From assembly GCA_937926105.1 (NCBI GenBank), contig CALANS010000028.1, positions 1 through 64,000 on the forward strand: DNA of 64,000 nucleotides, written 5' to 3'. The notes under the pieces were generated by a model, which was given only the letters and a program-made list of their open reading frames with translations, made no database searches and was not told where the DNA came from. Below are positions 26,344 through 36,453 of this stretch, one piece after another. A program made the translations under genes and the position numbers. Origin of the DNA: an uncultured Actinomycetes bacterium. Its GTDB lineage: Bacteria; Actinomycetota; Actinomycetes; Mycobacteriales; Nakamurellaceae. Each line of letters starts with the position of its first letter. Position 1 is the first letter of the stretch.

Positions 26344-27144
26344 GTGAGGGTCGCGGTATGCCAGTTCGCGGCGGGCACGGACGTGACGGCGAATACCCTG
26401 CAGTGCGAGCAGTTGATCGGGGACGCGGGCGCCGCGGGAGCGCACCTGGCGGTGCTGCCCGAGGCCTCGATGTACTTCGACGCGAAACACTCCGGCGGGC
26501 CCGGCCCGCACGGGCAGGCGCTGGACGGGCCGTTCGTCAGCGCCATCGGGGCCGCCGCGGCCAGGGCCGGCATCGCTGTGCTGGTGGGCATGCTGGAACG
26601 CGCCGACGATGCCGACGAAACCCGCGACTACAACACGCTGCTGGCGCTGAACAACGATGGCACCCGGCTGGGCAGCTACCGCAAGATCCACCTCTACGAC
26701 GCGTTCGGTTACCGCGAGTCGGACGACTACCTGTCGGGAGAGATCGAGCAGCCGCTGACCTTCACCATCGGCGAGATCACCGTCGGCGCGCTGACCTGCT
26801 ATGACCTGCGCTTCCCGGAGGCGTTCCGGTGGGTGGTGGACGCCGGCGCCGACCTGGTCGCGCTGCCGTCGGCGTGGATCGTCGGGCCCGCCAAGGAACA
26901 CCACTGGCGCAGCCTGGTCACCGCCCGCGCCATCGAAAACACCGTGTATGTGGCCGCGGCGGACCAGATCGGTCCGGTCTCCTGCGGGCAGTCCATTGTG
27001 GTGGACCCGATGGGCACCATCATCGCCGGGGCGGGGGAGAGCATGGGCATTGCGGTGGCCGAGGTGACACCCGCGCGCATCGCGGCCGTGCGGGAGCGCA
27101 ACCCCAGCCTGGCTAACCGCCGCTTCGCCGTGACCCCGCGCTGA
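26344..27144 (+). CDS. Carbon-nitrogen hydrolase (nitrilase superfamily)
   Basis: Amidase-type member of the nitrilase superfamily, 266 residues from GTG 26344. The Glu-Lys-Cys triad is visible: Glu40 in LAVLPEAS, Lys114 in SYRKIHLYDAFG and Cys152 in LTCYDLRFPEAF. The motifs resemble omega-amidase/Nit2 and deaminated-glutathione amidase, and metabolite repair is a plausible role. Substrate specificity cannot be read from sequence. It is followed 35 bases later by the TPR gene and preceded by the 58-nt repeat. Confidence 0.88.
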   Translation: MRVAVCQFAAGTDVTANTLQCEQLIGDAGAAGAHLAVLPEASMYFDAKHSGGPGPHGQALDGPFVSAIGAAAARAGIAVLVGMLERADDADETRDYNTLLALNNDGTRLGSYRKIHLYDAFGYRESDDYLSGEIEQPLTFTIGEITVGALTCYDLRFPEAFRWVVDAGADLVALPSAWIVGPAKEHHWRSLVTARAIENTVYVAAADQIGPVSCGQSIVVDPMGTIIAGAGESMGIAVAEVTPARIAAVRERNPSLANRRFAVTPR

Positions 27145-27179
27145 CCGACGCCCTCAGTCCCGATTGGAAAGGGCGGCCG

Positions 27180-28907
27180 ATGACCGACTACTACGACCTG
27201 GGCCGCTACCACCGACCGGTCACCACCGCGCATCCCGAGGCTCAGATCTGGTGCGACCGCGGGCTGATCTGGAGCTACGGCTTCCACCACGAGGAGTCGG
27301 CTGCCTGCTTCCGGCGGGCCATCGCCGCCGACCCGGACTGCGCCTTCGCGCGCTGGGGCCTGGCATATGCCTTGGGCCCGAACTACAACAAGCCCTGGGA
27401 GGCGTTCGACGACGCCGACCTGACCGACACCGTCGCCATCACCCATGCCGCCGCCCGGACGGCCAAATCCGCCGCGGGTGCCTCCGAGGTGGAGCGTGCG
27501 CTGGCCGAGGCCCTGACCCACCGCTACCCGGCCGAGACCCCGATCGGCGACGGCGCCGCGTGTTCGATCTGGAACGCCGGCTATGCCGATGCCATGCGCG
27601 CCGTGCAGCGCCGCTTCCCGGACGACCCGGACATCGCCGCGTTGACCGCTGACGCCCTGATGAACCTGACCCCCTGGCAACTGTGGAACCAACGCACCGG
27701 CCAACCCGCCGACGGCGCAGCAACCCTCGAAGCGCAGCGCATCCTGGAGCGCGCACTCGCCGCACCCGGTGGGCGCGAGCATCCCGGGTTGCTGCACTTC
27801 TACATCCACCTGATGGAGATGTCCGCCCACCCCGAAAGTGCCCTGTGGGCCGGCGACGCGCTGCGCGAGCTGGTGCCGGACTCTGGGCACCTGCGACACA
27901 TGCCCACTCACCTGGACGTGCTGTGCGGCGATTACCGCAGCGTGGTCCGGGACAACATCGCCGCCGTCGCCGCGGACGAGAAGTACCGCGCCGCAGCGGG
28001 TGCGACGAACTTCTATACCCTGTACCGCTGCCACGACTACCACTTCCTGGTCTACGGCGCGATGTTCGCCGGACAGTCGGCCGTGGCGCTGAAGGCCGCC
28101 GAGGACCTGGTCGCCGCCATCCCGGACGATCTGCTGCGGGTGACGCAGCCCCCGATGGCCGACTGGCTGGAGGGCTTCCTGTCGGTCCGGCTGCACGTGC
28201 TGATTCGATTCGGTCGCTGGGCCGAGGTCATCGCCACCCCGCTGCCCGCCGATCCGGAGTGGTACTGCGTCACCACCGCCATGACTCACTACGCTCGCGG
28301 CGTCGCACATGCCGCCACCGGCGATGTCGAGTCGGCGGCGGCCGAGCGCGAGGCGTTCGCCGCGGCGGTGACGAGGGTTCCCGAATCGCGCACGCTGTTC
28401 AACAACACCTGCCGCGACATCCTGGCGGTGGCCGGCGCCATGCTGGACGGCGAGCTGGAATACCGGCGCGGCAACGTCGAGGAGGCGTTCGCGCACCTGC
28501 GGCGCTCCATCGAGCTGGACGACACCCTGCCCTACGACGAGCCGTGGGGGTGGATGCAGCCCACCCGGCACGCCTACGGCGCTCTGCTGCTCGAGCAGGG
28601 CCGGGTCGCCGACGCCGAGGCCGTCTACCGGGCTGACCTGGGCCTTTCCGACGCGCTGCCGCGAGCATGCCGGCATCCCGGCAACGTGTGGAGCCTGCGC
28701 GGTTACCACGAGTGCCTGGTCCGGCTGGGCAAGTCGGAGGCCGCCTCGATCATCGCGCAGCAGCTGGAACTCGCGGCGGCCACGGCCGACGTGCCCGTCA
28801 CCGTCTCCTGCTTGTGCCGGTTGGGGGCGGTGACGAGCGATCCCGCCGGAGCCCGGGCCGGATGCGGCTGCGGGCACGACCCCGCCGAGTGCCACTGCCA
28901 CGGCTGA
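27180..28907 (+). CDS. Tetratricopeptide-repeat protein with Cys-rich tail
   Basis: The 575-residue protein has no signal peptide or membrane segment. Helical repeats run through the whole chain, for example ESAACFRRAIAADPDCAFAR near residue 40 and VEEAFAHLRRSIELDDTLPY near 430. Conserved His-rich stretches (FYIHLMEMSAHPES, HLRHMPTHLDVL, CHDYHFLVYG) recur in this family and hint at metal or ligand binding. The last 30 residues contain CLCRLGAV and CGCGHDPAECHCHG, a likely metal-binding tail. Function is unknown. It follows the nitrilase-like gene closely, so co-transcription is likely. Confidence 0.8.
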   Translation: MTDYYDLGRYHRPVTTAHPEAQIWCDRGLIWSYGFHHEESAACFRRAIAADPDCAFARWGLAYALGPNYNKPWEAFDDADLTDTVAITHAAARTAKSAAGASEVERALAEALTHRYPAETPIGDGAACSIWNAGYADAMRAVQRRFPDDPDIAALTADALMNLTPWQLWNQRTGQPADGAATLEAQRILERALAAPGGREHPGLLHFYIHLMEMSAHPESALWAGDALRELVPDSGHLRHMPTHLDVLCGDYRSVVRDNIAAVAADEKYRAAAGATNFYTLYRCHDYHFLVYGAMFAGQSAVALKAAEDLVAAIPDDLLRVTQPPMADWLEGFLSVRLHVLIRFGRWAEVIATPLPADPEWYCVTTAMTHYARGVAHAATGDVESAAAEREAFAAAVTRVPESRTLFNNTCRDILAVAGAMLDGELEYRRGNVEEAFAHLRRSIELDDTLPYDEPWGWMQPTRHAYGALLLEQGRVADAEAVYRADLGLSDALPRACRHPGNVWSLRGYHECLVRLGKSEAASIIAQQLELAAATADVPVTVSCLCRLGAVTSDPAGARAGCGCGHDPAECHCHG

Positions 28908-29051
28908 TCGCGCGGCGCTGCACGGTGCCGACCGGGTGCGCGCACCCGCACGCACCGCCGGGCGGCTCCGGATGTTCGGCGTGGGCACCATCACCGCCCG
29001 GTCGGCGCGGGCGGGCCACATCCGGCGCTGCCGCCCGATACGCTGGCCGCC

Positions 29052-30908
29052 ATGTGCGGCATCGTGGGATACACCGGACCGCGGCCCGCCCTGCCGCTCG
29101 TGATGAACGGCCTGGCACGGCTGGAATACCGCGGCTACGACTCGGCCGGAGTGGCGATCGGAGCGCCGTCCGGCGGCCTCGTCACCGCCAAGAAGGCCGG
29201 CGTCCTGGCCAACCTGCGCGCGGAGATCGGTGACGGTGCCGACCTGGTCGGCAGCACCGGCATGGGGCACACCCGGTGGGCTACCCACGGCGGCCCCACC
29301 GACCGCAATGCGCACCCGCACACCGACGCCACCGGACGACTCGCGCTGATTCACAACGGCATCGTCGAGAACTTTGCCGCCCTGCGCGCCGAACTCGAGG
29401 CGGCCGGGGTCGAACTGGCCAGCGACACCGATACTGAGGTCGTCGCGCACCTGCTGGGTGCGGCATTCGGCTCCGGCACGACCGCCGGCGACCTGACGGC
29501 CTCGATGCGCGCGGTCTGCCGGCGCCTGCACGGCACGTTCACCCTGGTGGCGATGCACGCCGACCGGCCGGGCGAACTCGTCGCCGCGCGGCGCTCGTCG
29601 CCGCTGGTGCTGGGCGTCGGTGACGGTGAGATGTTCCTGGCCAGCGACGTCTCGGCGTTCCTGGAGTACACCCGGCACGCCGTCGAACTCGGGCAAGATC
29701 AGGTCGTCACCATCACGCCGGGCGGCTATGCCGTCACCGATTTCACTGGGAACTCCGTGCAGGGCAAGACATTCCAGGTCGACTGGGATGTCGCTGCGGC
29801 GGAACGTGGCGGCTACCCCACGTTCATGGACAAGGAGATCGCCGAGCAACCGACCGCGCTGGCCGACACCCTGCGCGGTCACTTCGACGGATCCCGGATC
29901 CTGCTGGACGAGCAGCGGATCGTCGAGGACGAGCTGCGCACCGTGGACAAGGTATTCGTGGTCGCCTGCGGGTCTGCCTACCATTCCGGGCTGGTCGCCA
30001 AGTACGCCATCGAGCATTGGACCCGGCTGCCCGTGGAGGTCGAACTCGCCAGCGAGTTCCGTTACCGCGACCCGGTTCTCGATCGGGACACGCTGGTAGT
30101 CGCGGTATCCCAGTCCGGCGAGACGATGGACACCTTGGAGGCCATCCGGCACGCACGCCGGCAGAAGGCCCGGGTGTTGGCGGTGTGCAACACCAACGGC
30201 TCGCAGATCCCGCGGGAGTCCGACGCGGTGCTCTACACCCACGCCGGCCCGGAGATCGGCGTCGCCTCCACCAAGGCCTTTCTGGCGCAGGTCGCCGCGA
30301 ACTACCTGGTCGGATTGGCGCTGGCGCAGGCTCGGGGCACCAAGTACCCCGACGAGGTGGCCCGCGAGTTCGAGCAGCTCGCCCGGATCCCCGAGGCGGT
30401 TGCCGAGACGCTGCAGGGGATGGATGCGGTGCGCGCCGTCGGGCGGGATCTGGTAGGCGCCAAGGCGGTGCTGTTCCTGGGGCGGCACGTCGGGTATCCG
30501 GTCGCGCTGGAGGGCGCGCTCAAGCTCAAGGAACTGGCGTACATGCACGCCGAGGGGTTCGCCGCCGGCGAGCTCAAACACGGCCCGATAGCGCTGATCG
30601 AGGACGGGCTTCCGGTGGTGGTGGTGACTCCGTCGCCGAAGGCGCAGCCGGTGCTGCACTCCAAGATCCTGTCCAACATCCGGGAGATCCAGGCACGGGG
30701 GGCGCGCACCATCGTGATCGCCGAGACGGCCGACGACACGGTGGCGCCGTTCGCCGACACGCTGATCGAACTGCCCCGGGTACCGGCCATGCTGCAACCG
30801 TTGGTGGCGACGGTGCCGTTGCAGGTGCTGGCCGCCGAAATTGCCCGGGGACGCGGCTACGACATCGACAAGCCGCGCAACCTGGCCAAGTCGGTGACGG
30901 TGGAGTAG
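29052..30908 (+). CDS. glmS: Glutamine-fructose-6-phosphate aminotransferase GlmS
   Basis: Makes glucosamine-6-phosphate from fructose-6-phosphate and glutamine, the first committed step to UDP-GlcNAc. It has 618 residues, the family's length. It begins [11 protein letters not shown] so that Cys2 is the glutaminase nucleophile after Met removal. The glutaminase domain includes [12 protein letters not shown] and two SIS isomerase domains follow ([38 protein letters not shown]). It ends in [13 protein letters not shown] as expected. The gap upstream is only 144 bases and I see no glmS ribozyme there. Its last base overlaps the acpS start. Confidence 0.97.
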   Translation: MCGIVGYTGPRPALPLVMNGLARLEYRGYDSAGVAIGAPSGGLVTAKKAGVLANLRAEIGDGADLVGSTGMGHTRWATHGGPTDRNAHPHTDATGRLALIHNGIVENFAALRAELEAAGVELASDTDTEVVAHLLGAAFGSGTTAGDLTASMRAVCRRLHGTFTLVAMHADRPGELVAARRSSPLVLGVGDGEMFLASDVSAFLEYTRHAVELGQDQVVTITPGGYAVTDFTGNSVQGKTFQVDWDVAAAERGGYPTFMDKEIAEQPTALADTLRGHFDGSRILLDEQRIVEDELRTVDKVFVVACGSAYHSGLVAKYAIEHWTRLPVEVELASEFRYRDPVLDRDTLVVAVSQSGETMDTLEAIRHARRQKARVLAVCNTNGSQIPRESDAVLYTHAGPEIGVASTKAFLAQVAANYLVGLALAQARGTKYPDEVAREFEQLARIPEAVAETLQGMDAVRAVGRDLVGAKAVLFLGRHVGYPVALEGALKLKELAYMHAEGFAAGELKHGPIALIEDGLPVVVVTPSPKAQPVLHSKILSNIREIQARGARTIVIAETADDTVAPFADTLIELPRVPAMLQPLVATVPLQVLAAEIARGRGYDIDKPRNLAKSVTVE

Positions 30909-31312
30909 TGGTCGCGCTGATCCCGGACCCGGCCGGCGTGCCGGGGGTAGTCGGTGTCGGCGTCGACGTGGTCGCCGTCGACCGGTTCGCCGCGGCGATG
31001 CAACGCACCCCCGCACTGGCGCATCGGCTGTTCACCGGTCCGGAGCGCATCACGGTGTCGGGTTCGGCCCGCTCCGCGGCGTCGCTGGCGGCCCGGTTCG
31101 CCGTCAAGGAGGCGGTGGCCAAGGCGCTCGGGGTGCCGGCCGGGATGGACTGGCATGACTGCACCGTGGTGTCCGAGGCGTCCGGGCGGCCGATGTTGCA
31201 GGTCACCGGCACGGTGGCGGCCGCATGCGCGTCCCTGGGCATTCGGCACTGGCGGATTTCCCTGTCGCACGACGCGGGGATTGCCGCGGCCGTGGTGTTG
31301 GGGCTCGGCTAG
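30908..31312 (+). CDS. acpS: Holo-[acyl-carrier-protein] synthase
   Basis: Transfers 4'-phosphopantetheine from CoA to acyl carrier protein. The GTG at 30908 shares its first base with the glmS stop. It has 134 residues. The N-terminal metal/CoA motif [16 protein letters not shown] and the helix [19 protein letters not shown] are diagnostic. The end reads [20 protein letters not shown]. The order glmS-acpS-nnr is the actinobacterial backbone. A small hairpin (GCCCC at 31333, GGGGC at 31345) follows about 20 bases after the stop and may end the transcript. Confidence 0.93.
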   Translation: MVALIPDPAGVPGVVGVGVDVVAVDRFAAAMQRTPALAHRLFTGPERITVSGSARSAASLAARFAVKEAVAKALGVPAGMDWHDCTVVSEASGRPMLQVTGTVAAACASLGIRHWRISLSHDAGIAAAVVLGLG

Positions 31313-31412
31313 CGAGCGAGTGGTGAAAACCTGCCCCTAGATTCGGGGCGTTGCGTTCGTGGTTGGCATCGCAGCAGGTCACAGCGCTGCTGGGTTCGCC
31401 GGCTCGATTCTG

Positions 31413-31437
31413 GAGGCAGATTCTCAGAATCTGCCTC
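31413..31437. promoter_or_regulatory. Long perfect palindrome upstream of nnr
   Basis: Arms GAGGCAGATTCT (31413-31424) and AGAATCTGCCTC (31426-31437) are perfect around a single C. It ends 34 bases before the nnr ATG, within the 159-base gap after acpS. The near-zero spacer suits a protein-binding dyad better than a terminator. I do not recognise the regulator. The sequence also resembles a short mobile palindromic repeat, but I found only one copy in this window. Confidence 0.55.
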
Positions 31438-31471
31438 TGCGCGGCGTGCCCGTCCGTGCCACAGTTCAGGG

Positions 31472-32935
31472 ATGTTGCGCTGCTACACCGCCCAGCAGAT
31501 GCGCGCCGCCGAGGCGATCGCGTTGGCTCGCGTGGGCGACCGAGCGCTGATGGCACGGGCCGCGCGCGCCGTCGCCGATGCCGTCACCGCCCGGATGCCA
31601 TCCCCGGTGCCCGGCCGGCGAGCGGTGCTGCTGATCGGAGCGGGGAACAACGGCGGTGACGCGTTGTACGCGGGCGCCACGCTCCGGCGGCGAGGGATGG
31701 CGGTGACGGCGGTCCTGGCGGCCCCCGACCGCGCTCACCCCGGTGGGCTGGCGGCGCTCCGCCGGGCCGGTGGTCGCAGCGTGCTTGCCGGAGACTCGTC
31801 GGTGCCAGCCCTGCTGACGCGCGCCGACGCGGTGCTGGACGGTCTGGTCGGGTTGGGCGCGCGGCCGCCACTGCGCCCTCCGATGGACGAGTTGGTGGGG
31901 CTGGCCGCCGGGGGCGAGGGTTGGCAGATTGCGGTGGACCTGCCCAGCGGCGTCGATCCGGACACCGGCCGCACCGATGGCCCGGCGTTCCGTGCCGACG
32001 TCACGGTCACCATCGGCGGGATCAAGACCGGGCTGCTGCTGGCCGACGCATGGGCCGGCGAGATCCAGCTGGCGCCCATCGAGATGGACCCGACGACCCT
32101 CGTTCCGGACGCGGACGGCGACGCGATCGTCGTCACCGACGCCGACGCCCACGCCCTGCTGCCGAACCCGGCGCCGGGCGACGACAAATACTCCCAGGGC
32201 GTGGTGGGCGTCGTCGCCGGATCGCAGCGGTACCCGGGAGCGGCAATCTTGGCCGTCGGCGGGGCGGTGCGGCTGCGGCCCGGGCTGGTGCGCTATGCGG
32301 GTCCGCAGGTGAGTGCCGTGTTACACCGCTGGCCCGAGGTAGTTGGCACCACCGACCCGGGCGAGGCCGGCAGGGTGCAGGCGTGGGTAACCGGCCCGGG
32401 GATGGGCACCGACGGTGCCGCACTGGCCCGGCTTCGGACGGTGCTTGCCACGCAGGAGCCGGCGCTGGTCGACGCCGACGGGTTGACCCTGCTGGCGCAG
32501 GTGCCGTGGTTGCTGGCCGATCGGCGTCGGCGCGGCGCCGTGACGGTGCTGACTCCGCATGCCGGGGAGTTCGCCCGGCTATTCGGTGACCTCGACCCGG
32601 AGGACCGAGTCCGCTCGGTGCGGGCCGCCGCGGCAAGATCCGGCGCGGTGGTGCTGCTCAAGGGGCATCGCACGGTGATCGCGGACCCGGCTGGAGCGGT
32701 GGCGATCAATACCTCTGGCTCGCCCTGGCTGGCCACCGCCGGCTCCGGCGACGTGCTGTCCGGGATGGCAGGCTCGCTACTGGCCGCGGGACTGGAACCG
32801 CTGCTGGCGGCGGCGGTCGCCGCACACCTGCATGGCCGGGCGGGGGAGCGTGCGGCGGCGGCCGGCCGACCAGGGGCGTCGGAGTTGCTGGAGAGATTGC
32901 GGGCGCATGCCGTTCACCCCGACCGGCATCAGTAG
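31472..32935 (+). CDS. nnr: Bifunctional NAD(P)HX epimerase/dehydratase
   Basis: Repairs hydrated NADH/NADPH. It is a fusion of two enzymes in 487 residues. Residues 1 to about 215 are the epimerase (QQMRAAEAIAL, IGAGNNGGDALYAG, VDLPSGVDPDTG). Residues about 225-487 are the ADP-dependent dehydratase of the ribokinase-like fold (GDDKYSQGVVGVVAGS, LTPHAGEFARLFG, WLATAGSGDVLSGM). Both active-site motif sets are intact. It starts at ATG 31472, downstream of a long palindrome, and its end overlaps the convergent MocR gene by seven bases. Confidence 0.95.
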   Translation: MLRCYTAQQMRAAEAIALARVGDRALMARAARAVADAVTARMPSPVPGRRAVLLIGAGNNGGDALYAGATLRRRGMAVTAVLAAPDRAHPGGLAALRRAGGRSVLAGDSSVPALLTRADAVLDGLVGLGARPPLRPPMDELVGLAAGGEGWQIAVDLPSGVDPDTGRTDGPAFRADVTVTIGGIKTGLLLADAWAGEIQLAPIEMDPTTLVPDADGDAIVVTDADAHALLPNPAPGDDKYSQGVVGVVAGSQRYPGAAILAVGGAVRLRPGLVRYAGPQVSAVLHRWPEVVGTTDPGEAGRVQAWVTGPGMGTDGAALARLRTVLATQEPALVDADGLTLLAQVPWLLADRRRRGAVTVLTPHAGEFARLFGDLDPEDRVRSVRAAAARSGAVVLLKGHRTVIADPAGAVAINTSGSPWLATAGSGDVLSGMAGSLLAAGLEPLLAAAVAAHLHGRAGERAAAAGRPGASELLERLRAHAVHPDRHQ

Positions 32936-34284
32936 CGGGAGATGGGGCTCGAGCGGTTCTGCGCGACCGATGCACGCGCCAGCTGCCGGGCGATCACATC
33001 GTGGTGGGCCGTGATCAAGCCCGACGTCACCCGAATGTGCGGCTCGATGCGCGTCGCGGCCGAAAACGGAGCGCCGGCTGCCGCGCCGACGCCGGACGCA
33101 GCGAGCCGCGTGAGGGCAGCGTGTTCGTCCGCCACCGCAACCCAGACGTTCAGGCCATCCTTGCCAGGAACGTTGATGGACTGGCGGGCCAGGCTGGCGA
33201 GCAGCGTGTCTCGTCGTTGCTGGTACTCCCGGCGTGCGTGCGCCACCTGAGCGATCGACTCGGGCGAGGTCAGCAGGTCGAGCAAGATCGCCTGCAGCAG
33301 CCGGCTGCTCCATCCCTGTCCAAGATGTCGGCGCTCGACGATCGGGTCGATGACGGCTGCCGGACCGCTGAGCGCGGCAAGCCGAAGGTCCGGCCCATGT
33401 GATTTCGAGAAGCTGCGCACATGGATGGTGGACTGCGGCAGCAATTCTCCCATGCTGATCATCGGTGTCGCGGCGACTCCTCCCAGTGAGTCATTCTCGA
33501 TGATCAGACACGGCGAACGGCCGAGCAATGTGGCCAGGTGAGCACGGCGTTGCTGGGAGAGCGAGACACCAGTGGGGTTCTGACCACGCGGCTGGTACAC
33601 GAAGCACACGCAGCCCCGTTGGATTGCCCCGGCGAGCGCCGCTGGGACCGGACCCTGATCGTCCAACGGCACGGGGTCGAGTACCGCGCCGCCAACCTCC
33701 AGCCGGTCCAGCAGCGGCGGAAAGCTGGGGTGCTCGACGGCCACGCGGTCGCCGGGTTGCAACAGCCAGCTCAGCACGGCGTCGAGCGCATCCATGGAGC
33801 CGTCCGCCAGGGTGATTCGTTCTGGTACATAAGGCCAGTCGGTACGCAGGGCGTCCACCAGGTCCGGCAGCACCGGAGGATCGAGATACGTTCGAAGCGG
33901 CGCGATATCGCGCAGGCGGAGCAAGGACGGCCCGAGATCAGGTAGCAGTGTCGGATCCGGCAGGCCGGTGGAGAAATCCTCAATGGAGCGGCTGTGGTGC
34001 ACCAGTGCCTGACGGTACCGGACATTTCCTGGCCGGGCAGCGGAGGTGACGAAAGTGCCGCGCCGCCCGTTGGTTCGCAACACTCCCGAGCGACACAGCA
34101 GGGACCAGCTGGCACTGACAGTTGATGGCGAGAGGCCGAGATGCACTGCCAATTGCCGAATCGGAGGGAGACGATCCTCGGGAGCCAGGGAGCCGCTGCG
34201 CACCGCCGACGTGACCGCCTGCGCCAATCCTCGAGCGGTGGGTTGCACCAGATATTCCTGCAGTGCAGCGACAACGCGATCCAC
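32929..34284 (-). CDS. MocR-type GntR/aminotransferase regulator
   Basis: Transcription factor with an N-terminal winged helix (about 1-75: PPIRQLAVHLGLSPSTVSAS) and a C-terminal fold-type I PLP domain. The PLP lysine is in VRSFSKSHGPDLRLAAL. It has 451 residues. Members of this family bind PLP or amino-acid derivatives and often control a divergent gene. Here that gene is the amidohydrolase at 34686, across a 401-base gap with an imperfect inverted repeat near 34314-34339. Its 3' end overlaps nnr. The target is inferred from position. Confidence 0.9.
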   Translation of the reverse strand: MDRVVAALQEYLVQPTARGLAQAVTSAVRSGSLAPEDRLPPIRQLAVHLGLSPSTVSASWSLLCRSGVLRTNGRRGTFVTSAARPGNVRYRQALVHHSRSIEDFSTGLPDPTLLPDLGPSLLRLRDIAPLRTYLDPPVLPDLVDALRTDWPYVPERITLADGSMDALDAVLSWLLQPGDRVAVEHPSFPPLLDRLEVGGAVLDPVPLDDQGPVPAALAGAIQRGCVCFVYQPRGQNPTGVSLSQQRRAHLATLLGRSPCLIIENDSLGGVAATPMISMGELLPQSTIHVRSFSKSHGPDLRLAALSGPAAVIDPIVERRHLGQGWSSRLLQAILLDLLTSPESIAQVAHARREYQQRRDTLLASLARQSINVPGKDGLNVWVAVADEHAALTRLAASGVGAAAGAPFSAATRIEPHIRVTSGLITAHHDVIARQLARASVAQNRSSPISRY

Positions 34285-34313
34285 ACGGCGAACGTAACAT
34301 GAGTTTTTGTGTC

Positions 34314-34339
34314 AGGACAATAAAGTTCTTGTATTGCCT
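34314..34339. promoter_or_regulatory. Imperfect inverted repeat in the MocR divergent region
   Basis: CAATA (34318-34322) and TATTG (34332-34336) flank a 9-base spacer, with AGG and CCT outside them (one extra A on the left side). It lies 30 bases upstream of the MocR start, in an unusually AT-rich patch, and is a candidate autoregulatory operator. The rest of the 401-base gap (34285-34685) contains no gene that I can support. Confidence 0.3.
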
Positions 34340-34685
34340 AGGAACCACCCCTACCATGCATACATGGCCGAGCGCGTCGCAGACCGATTGAGGAGCAAGA
34401 ACCTCATCACGGTCGGCGGAGCGGGCGCTCGGATGTTCGGCTGCTGCCTGAGCGGTGCGCTGGATCCTGAGGCCGCAGTCGGCGAGCCACCAGAAACGGA
34501 TGGGGTGCCAAGGCCTCGCGGATCGGCGCGCCGGGCGATCGTTCGATCGAACCCGCGATTCGCCCCCGCACGGCTGCGCAATGTCCTCTCCGCCGTGCTT
34601 TTGCCAGTGCCACAAAGATATACCGATGAACGGATGCGTAGACCTGGGTAACGATGTCCTGCGCCCCGAGTGAGGAGACTGCATC

Positions 34686-36338
34686 GTGGAAATCGCCGCG
34701 AACGGCGCCGCCGATTTGCTACTGCTGAACGGCCAGATCATCACCATGGATTCCCGCGCGCCGCGTGCGGAGGCATTGGCTATCAGGGATGGAAGGCTCC
34801 TGGCCGTCGGCGATACCGACACCGTGGTCAGACTCGCGGGGCCGGACACTCGCCACATCGAGCTGAACGGGCGATACGTGTTGCCCGGGTTGACCGATTG
34901 CCACGTCCATCTGGCCAGTGATGCCGCCCGATCGTCGGACTCCATAGAGTGCCGGGACTTCTACGATCCCAGTTTGCGTACGGTCGCGGATGTCGTGAAC
35001 CGGTTGCAGGAGCAGGTCGGCAATGTACCTCCCGGCGGCTGGGTGATCGGCCGGGGAAGTCCGCTGCAGGACTTCCGGCTCGAAGACGGACGATTGCCGA
35101 CCAGGAGCGAACTGGACTCCGTGACCCCGGACAATCCTGCGTATATCTACTTCGGTGCACACCTTCTGATCGCCAACACCAAGGCGATGCAGTTGCGAGG
35201 AGTTACTCGGGACACGCCCAGCCCGCAGGGCGGCACGGTGATCAAGGACTCCGCCACCGGCGAACCTACCGGAGAATTCCGCGAGCGAGCGCAGTTCCTG
35301 ATCAAAGCCAAGGGAACGCCGATCGAGCCGGACGAGCTGGCCGAACGGATCGCGGTTGAACTTGACAAGTGCGTACGGCGCGGCGTGACCACCATCCACG
35401 ACATCGTGACAGACAGCACCGAGATCCAGGCGTACCAGATCCTGGCGCGCCAGGGCCGCCTGCCCGTCCGGGTCCATTTGATCGTGCGAGTCATCGAGTC
35501 CAACTTCGACAAATGGAGTCTCGCCGATCTCGGCTTGGTGCAGGGATTCGGCAGCGAATGGCTTCAACTCGGTGGCATCAAGATGAGCATCGATGGAGGG
35601 TTCACCGGAAAGAATGCCGCGTTCAGCGAGCCGTTGTCCACGCCGGACGCTCATCACCCCGGCCTGATCCGGATCAAGCAGGATGAGCTCGACGAGACGG
35701 TATCGCGGTACCACAACGCGGGCATGCGGATCTGCACCCACGCGATCGGGGATGTCGCGCTGGACATGATCCTGGAGTCGTATGCGAAGGCGCAGGAGGC
35801 CAGGCCGCGTAAAGATCACCGGCACCGCGTGGAGCACATGGGCAACTGGATGATGACGCCCGAGCGCATCGAGCTCGCGCGGCGGGCGCGGATCCTGCCG
35901 GTGCCCAATCCTCCATTCCTGTACTTCATGGGCGACCCCGTCGCGGAGATGTTGCAGCGGCGAGTGACCGAGCAGGGATTCGGCTTCCGTGACCTCTGGG
36001 ACGCGGGATTCCCGCTCACCTTCGGGTCCGACTCGCCGGGCTACTACTCGGTCGATCCGCTGCGTGACCTGGGCGTCGCGGTGGCGCGCCAGACGATCGG
36101 CGGAGCGTCGATCACGCCCGGGCAGTCCCTGACCGTCGAGGAGGCCTTGCGGAGCCAGACCATCAACGCTGCGTTTGCTGGATTCCGTGAGGGAACCGAG
36201 GGCTCCCTGGAGCCTGGGAAGGTAGCCGATGTCGTCGTGCTGGGCGACGATCCCACCACGTTTGACCCCGGCAGGTTCGCGGACCTGCCGGTCGACGTCA
36301 CCCTGTCGGGCGGCCAGCAGCGTTTCAGCAGGCAGTAG
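34686..36338 (+). CDS. Amidohydrolase family 3 protein (YtcJ-like), first copy
   Basis: The 550-residue metal-dependent hydrolase starts at GTG 34686 after GAGGAG. The N-terminal beta-sandwich leads into the metal motif LPGLTDCHVHLASD. Further motifs are TTIHDIVTD, the KMSIDGGFTG stretch (likely carrying the bridging ligand), CTHAIGDVALDM, RVEHMGNWM and GSDSPGYYSVDP. This family includes N-acyl-amide, formamide and exoenzyme-like hydrolases, and the substrate is unknown. It is divergent from the MocR regulator and heads the peptide-transport block. It is a paralogue of the gene at 43710. Confidence 0.85.
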   Translation: MEIAANGAADLLLLNGQIITMDSRAPRAEALAIRDGRLLAVGDTDTVVRLAGPDTRHIELNGRYVLPGLTDCHVHLASDAARSSDSIECRDFYDPSLRTVADVVNRLQEQVGNVPPGGWVIGRGSPLQDFRLEDGRLPTRSELDSVTPDNPAYIYFGAHLLIANTKAMQLRGVTRDTPSPQGGTVIKDSATGEPTGEFRERAQFLIKAKGTPIEPDELAERIAVELDKCVRRGVTTIHDIVTDSTEIQAYQILARQGRLPVRVHLIVRVIESNFDKWSLADLGLVQGFGSEWLQLGGIKMSIDGGFTGKNAAFSEPLSTPDAHHPGLIRIKQDELDETVSRYHNAGMRICTHAIGDVALDMILESYAKAQEARPRKDHRHRVEHMGNWMMTPERIELARRARILPVPNPPFLYFMGDPVAEMLQRRVTEQGFGFRDLWDAGFPLTFGSDSPGYYSVDPLRDLGVAVARQTIGGASITPGQSLTVEEALRSQTINAAFAGFREGTEGSLEPGKVADVVVLGDDPTTFDPGRFADLPVDVTLSGGQQRFSRQ

Positions 36339-36453
36339 CGCAGCCGGGATAGCAGCCGCCTGCAGAAGCCGACCGATGGTTCCCGCAACACCAGCATTGC
36401 TCGATCTACCGACCAAGTCCCAGCTCGACATCCCAAGAGAGGTGGCTCTGCCC

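Noticed and set aside
28908..29051. A glmS ribozyme or riboswitch upstream of glmS
   Set aside because: I looked for the ribozyme core and saw none in the 144-base gap; the ribozyme is mainly a Firmicutes feature.
26799..31016. A 1405-codon open frame on the minus strand
   Set aside because: It runs antisense through nitrilase, TPR, glmS and acpS, all strongly supported. Its composition is the Arg/Gly/Val/Leu/Gln mix produced by the opposite strand of GC-rich genes, and no motif is visible.
34307..34651. A 114-codon open frame in the MocR-amidohydrolase gap
   Set aside because: It has no ribosome-binding site, no recognisable motif and mixed codon use. It covers the likely regulatory region.
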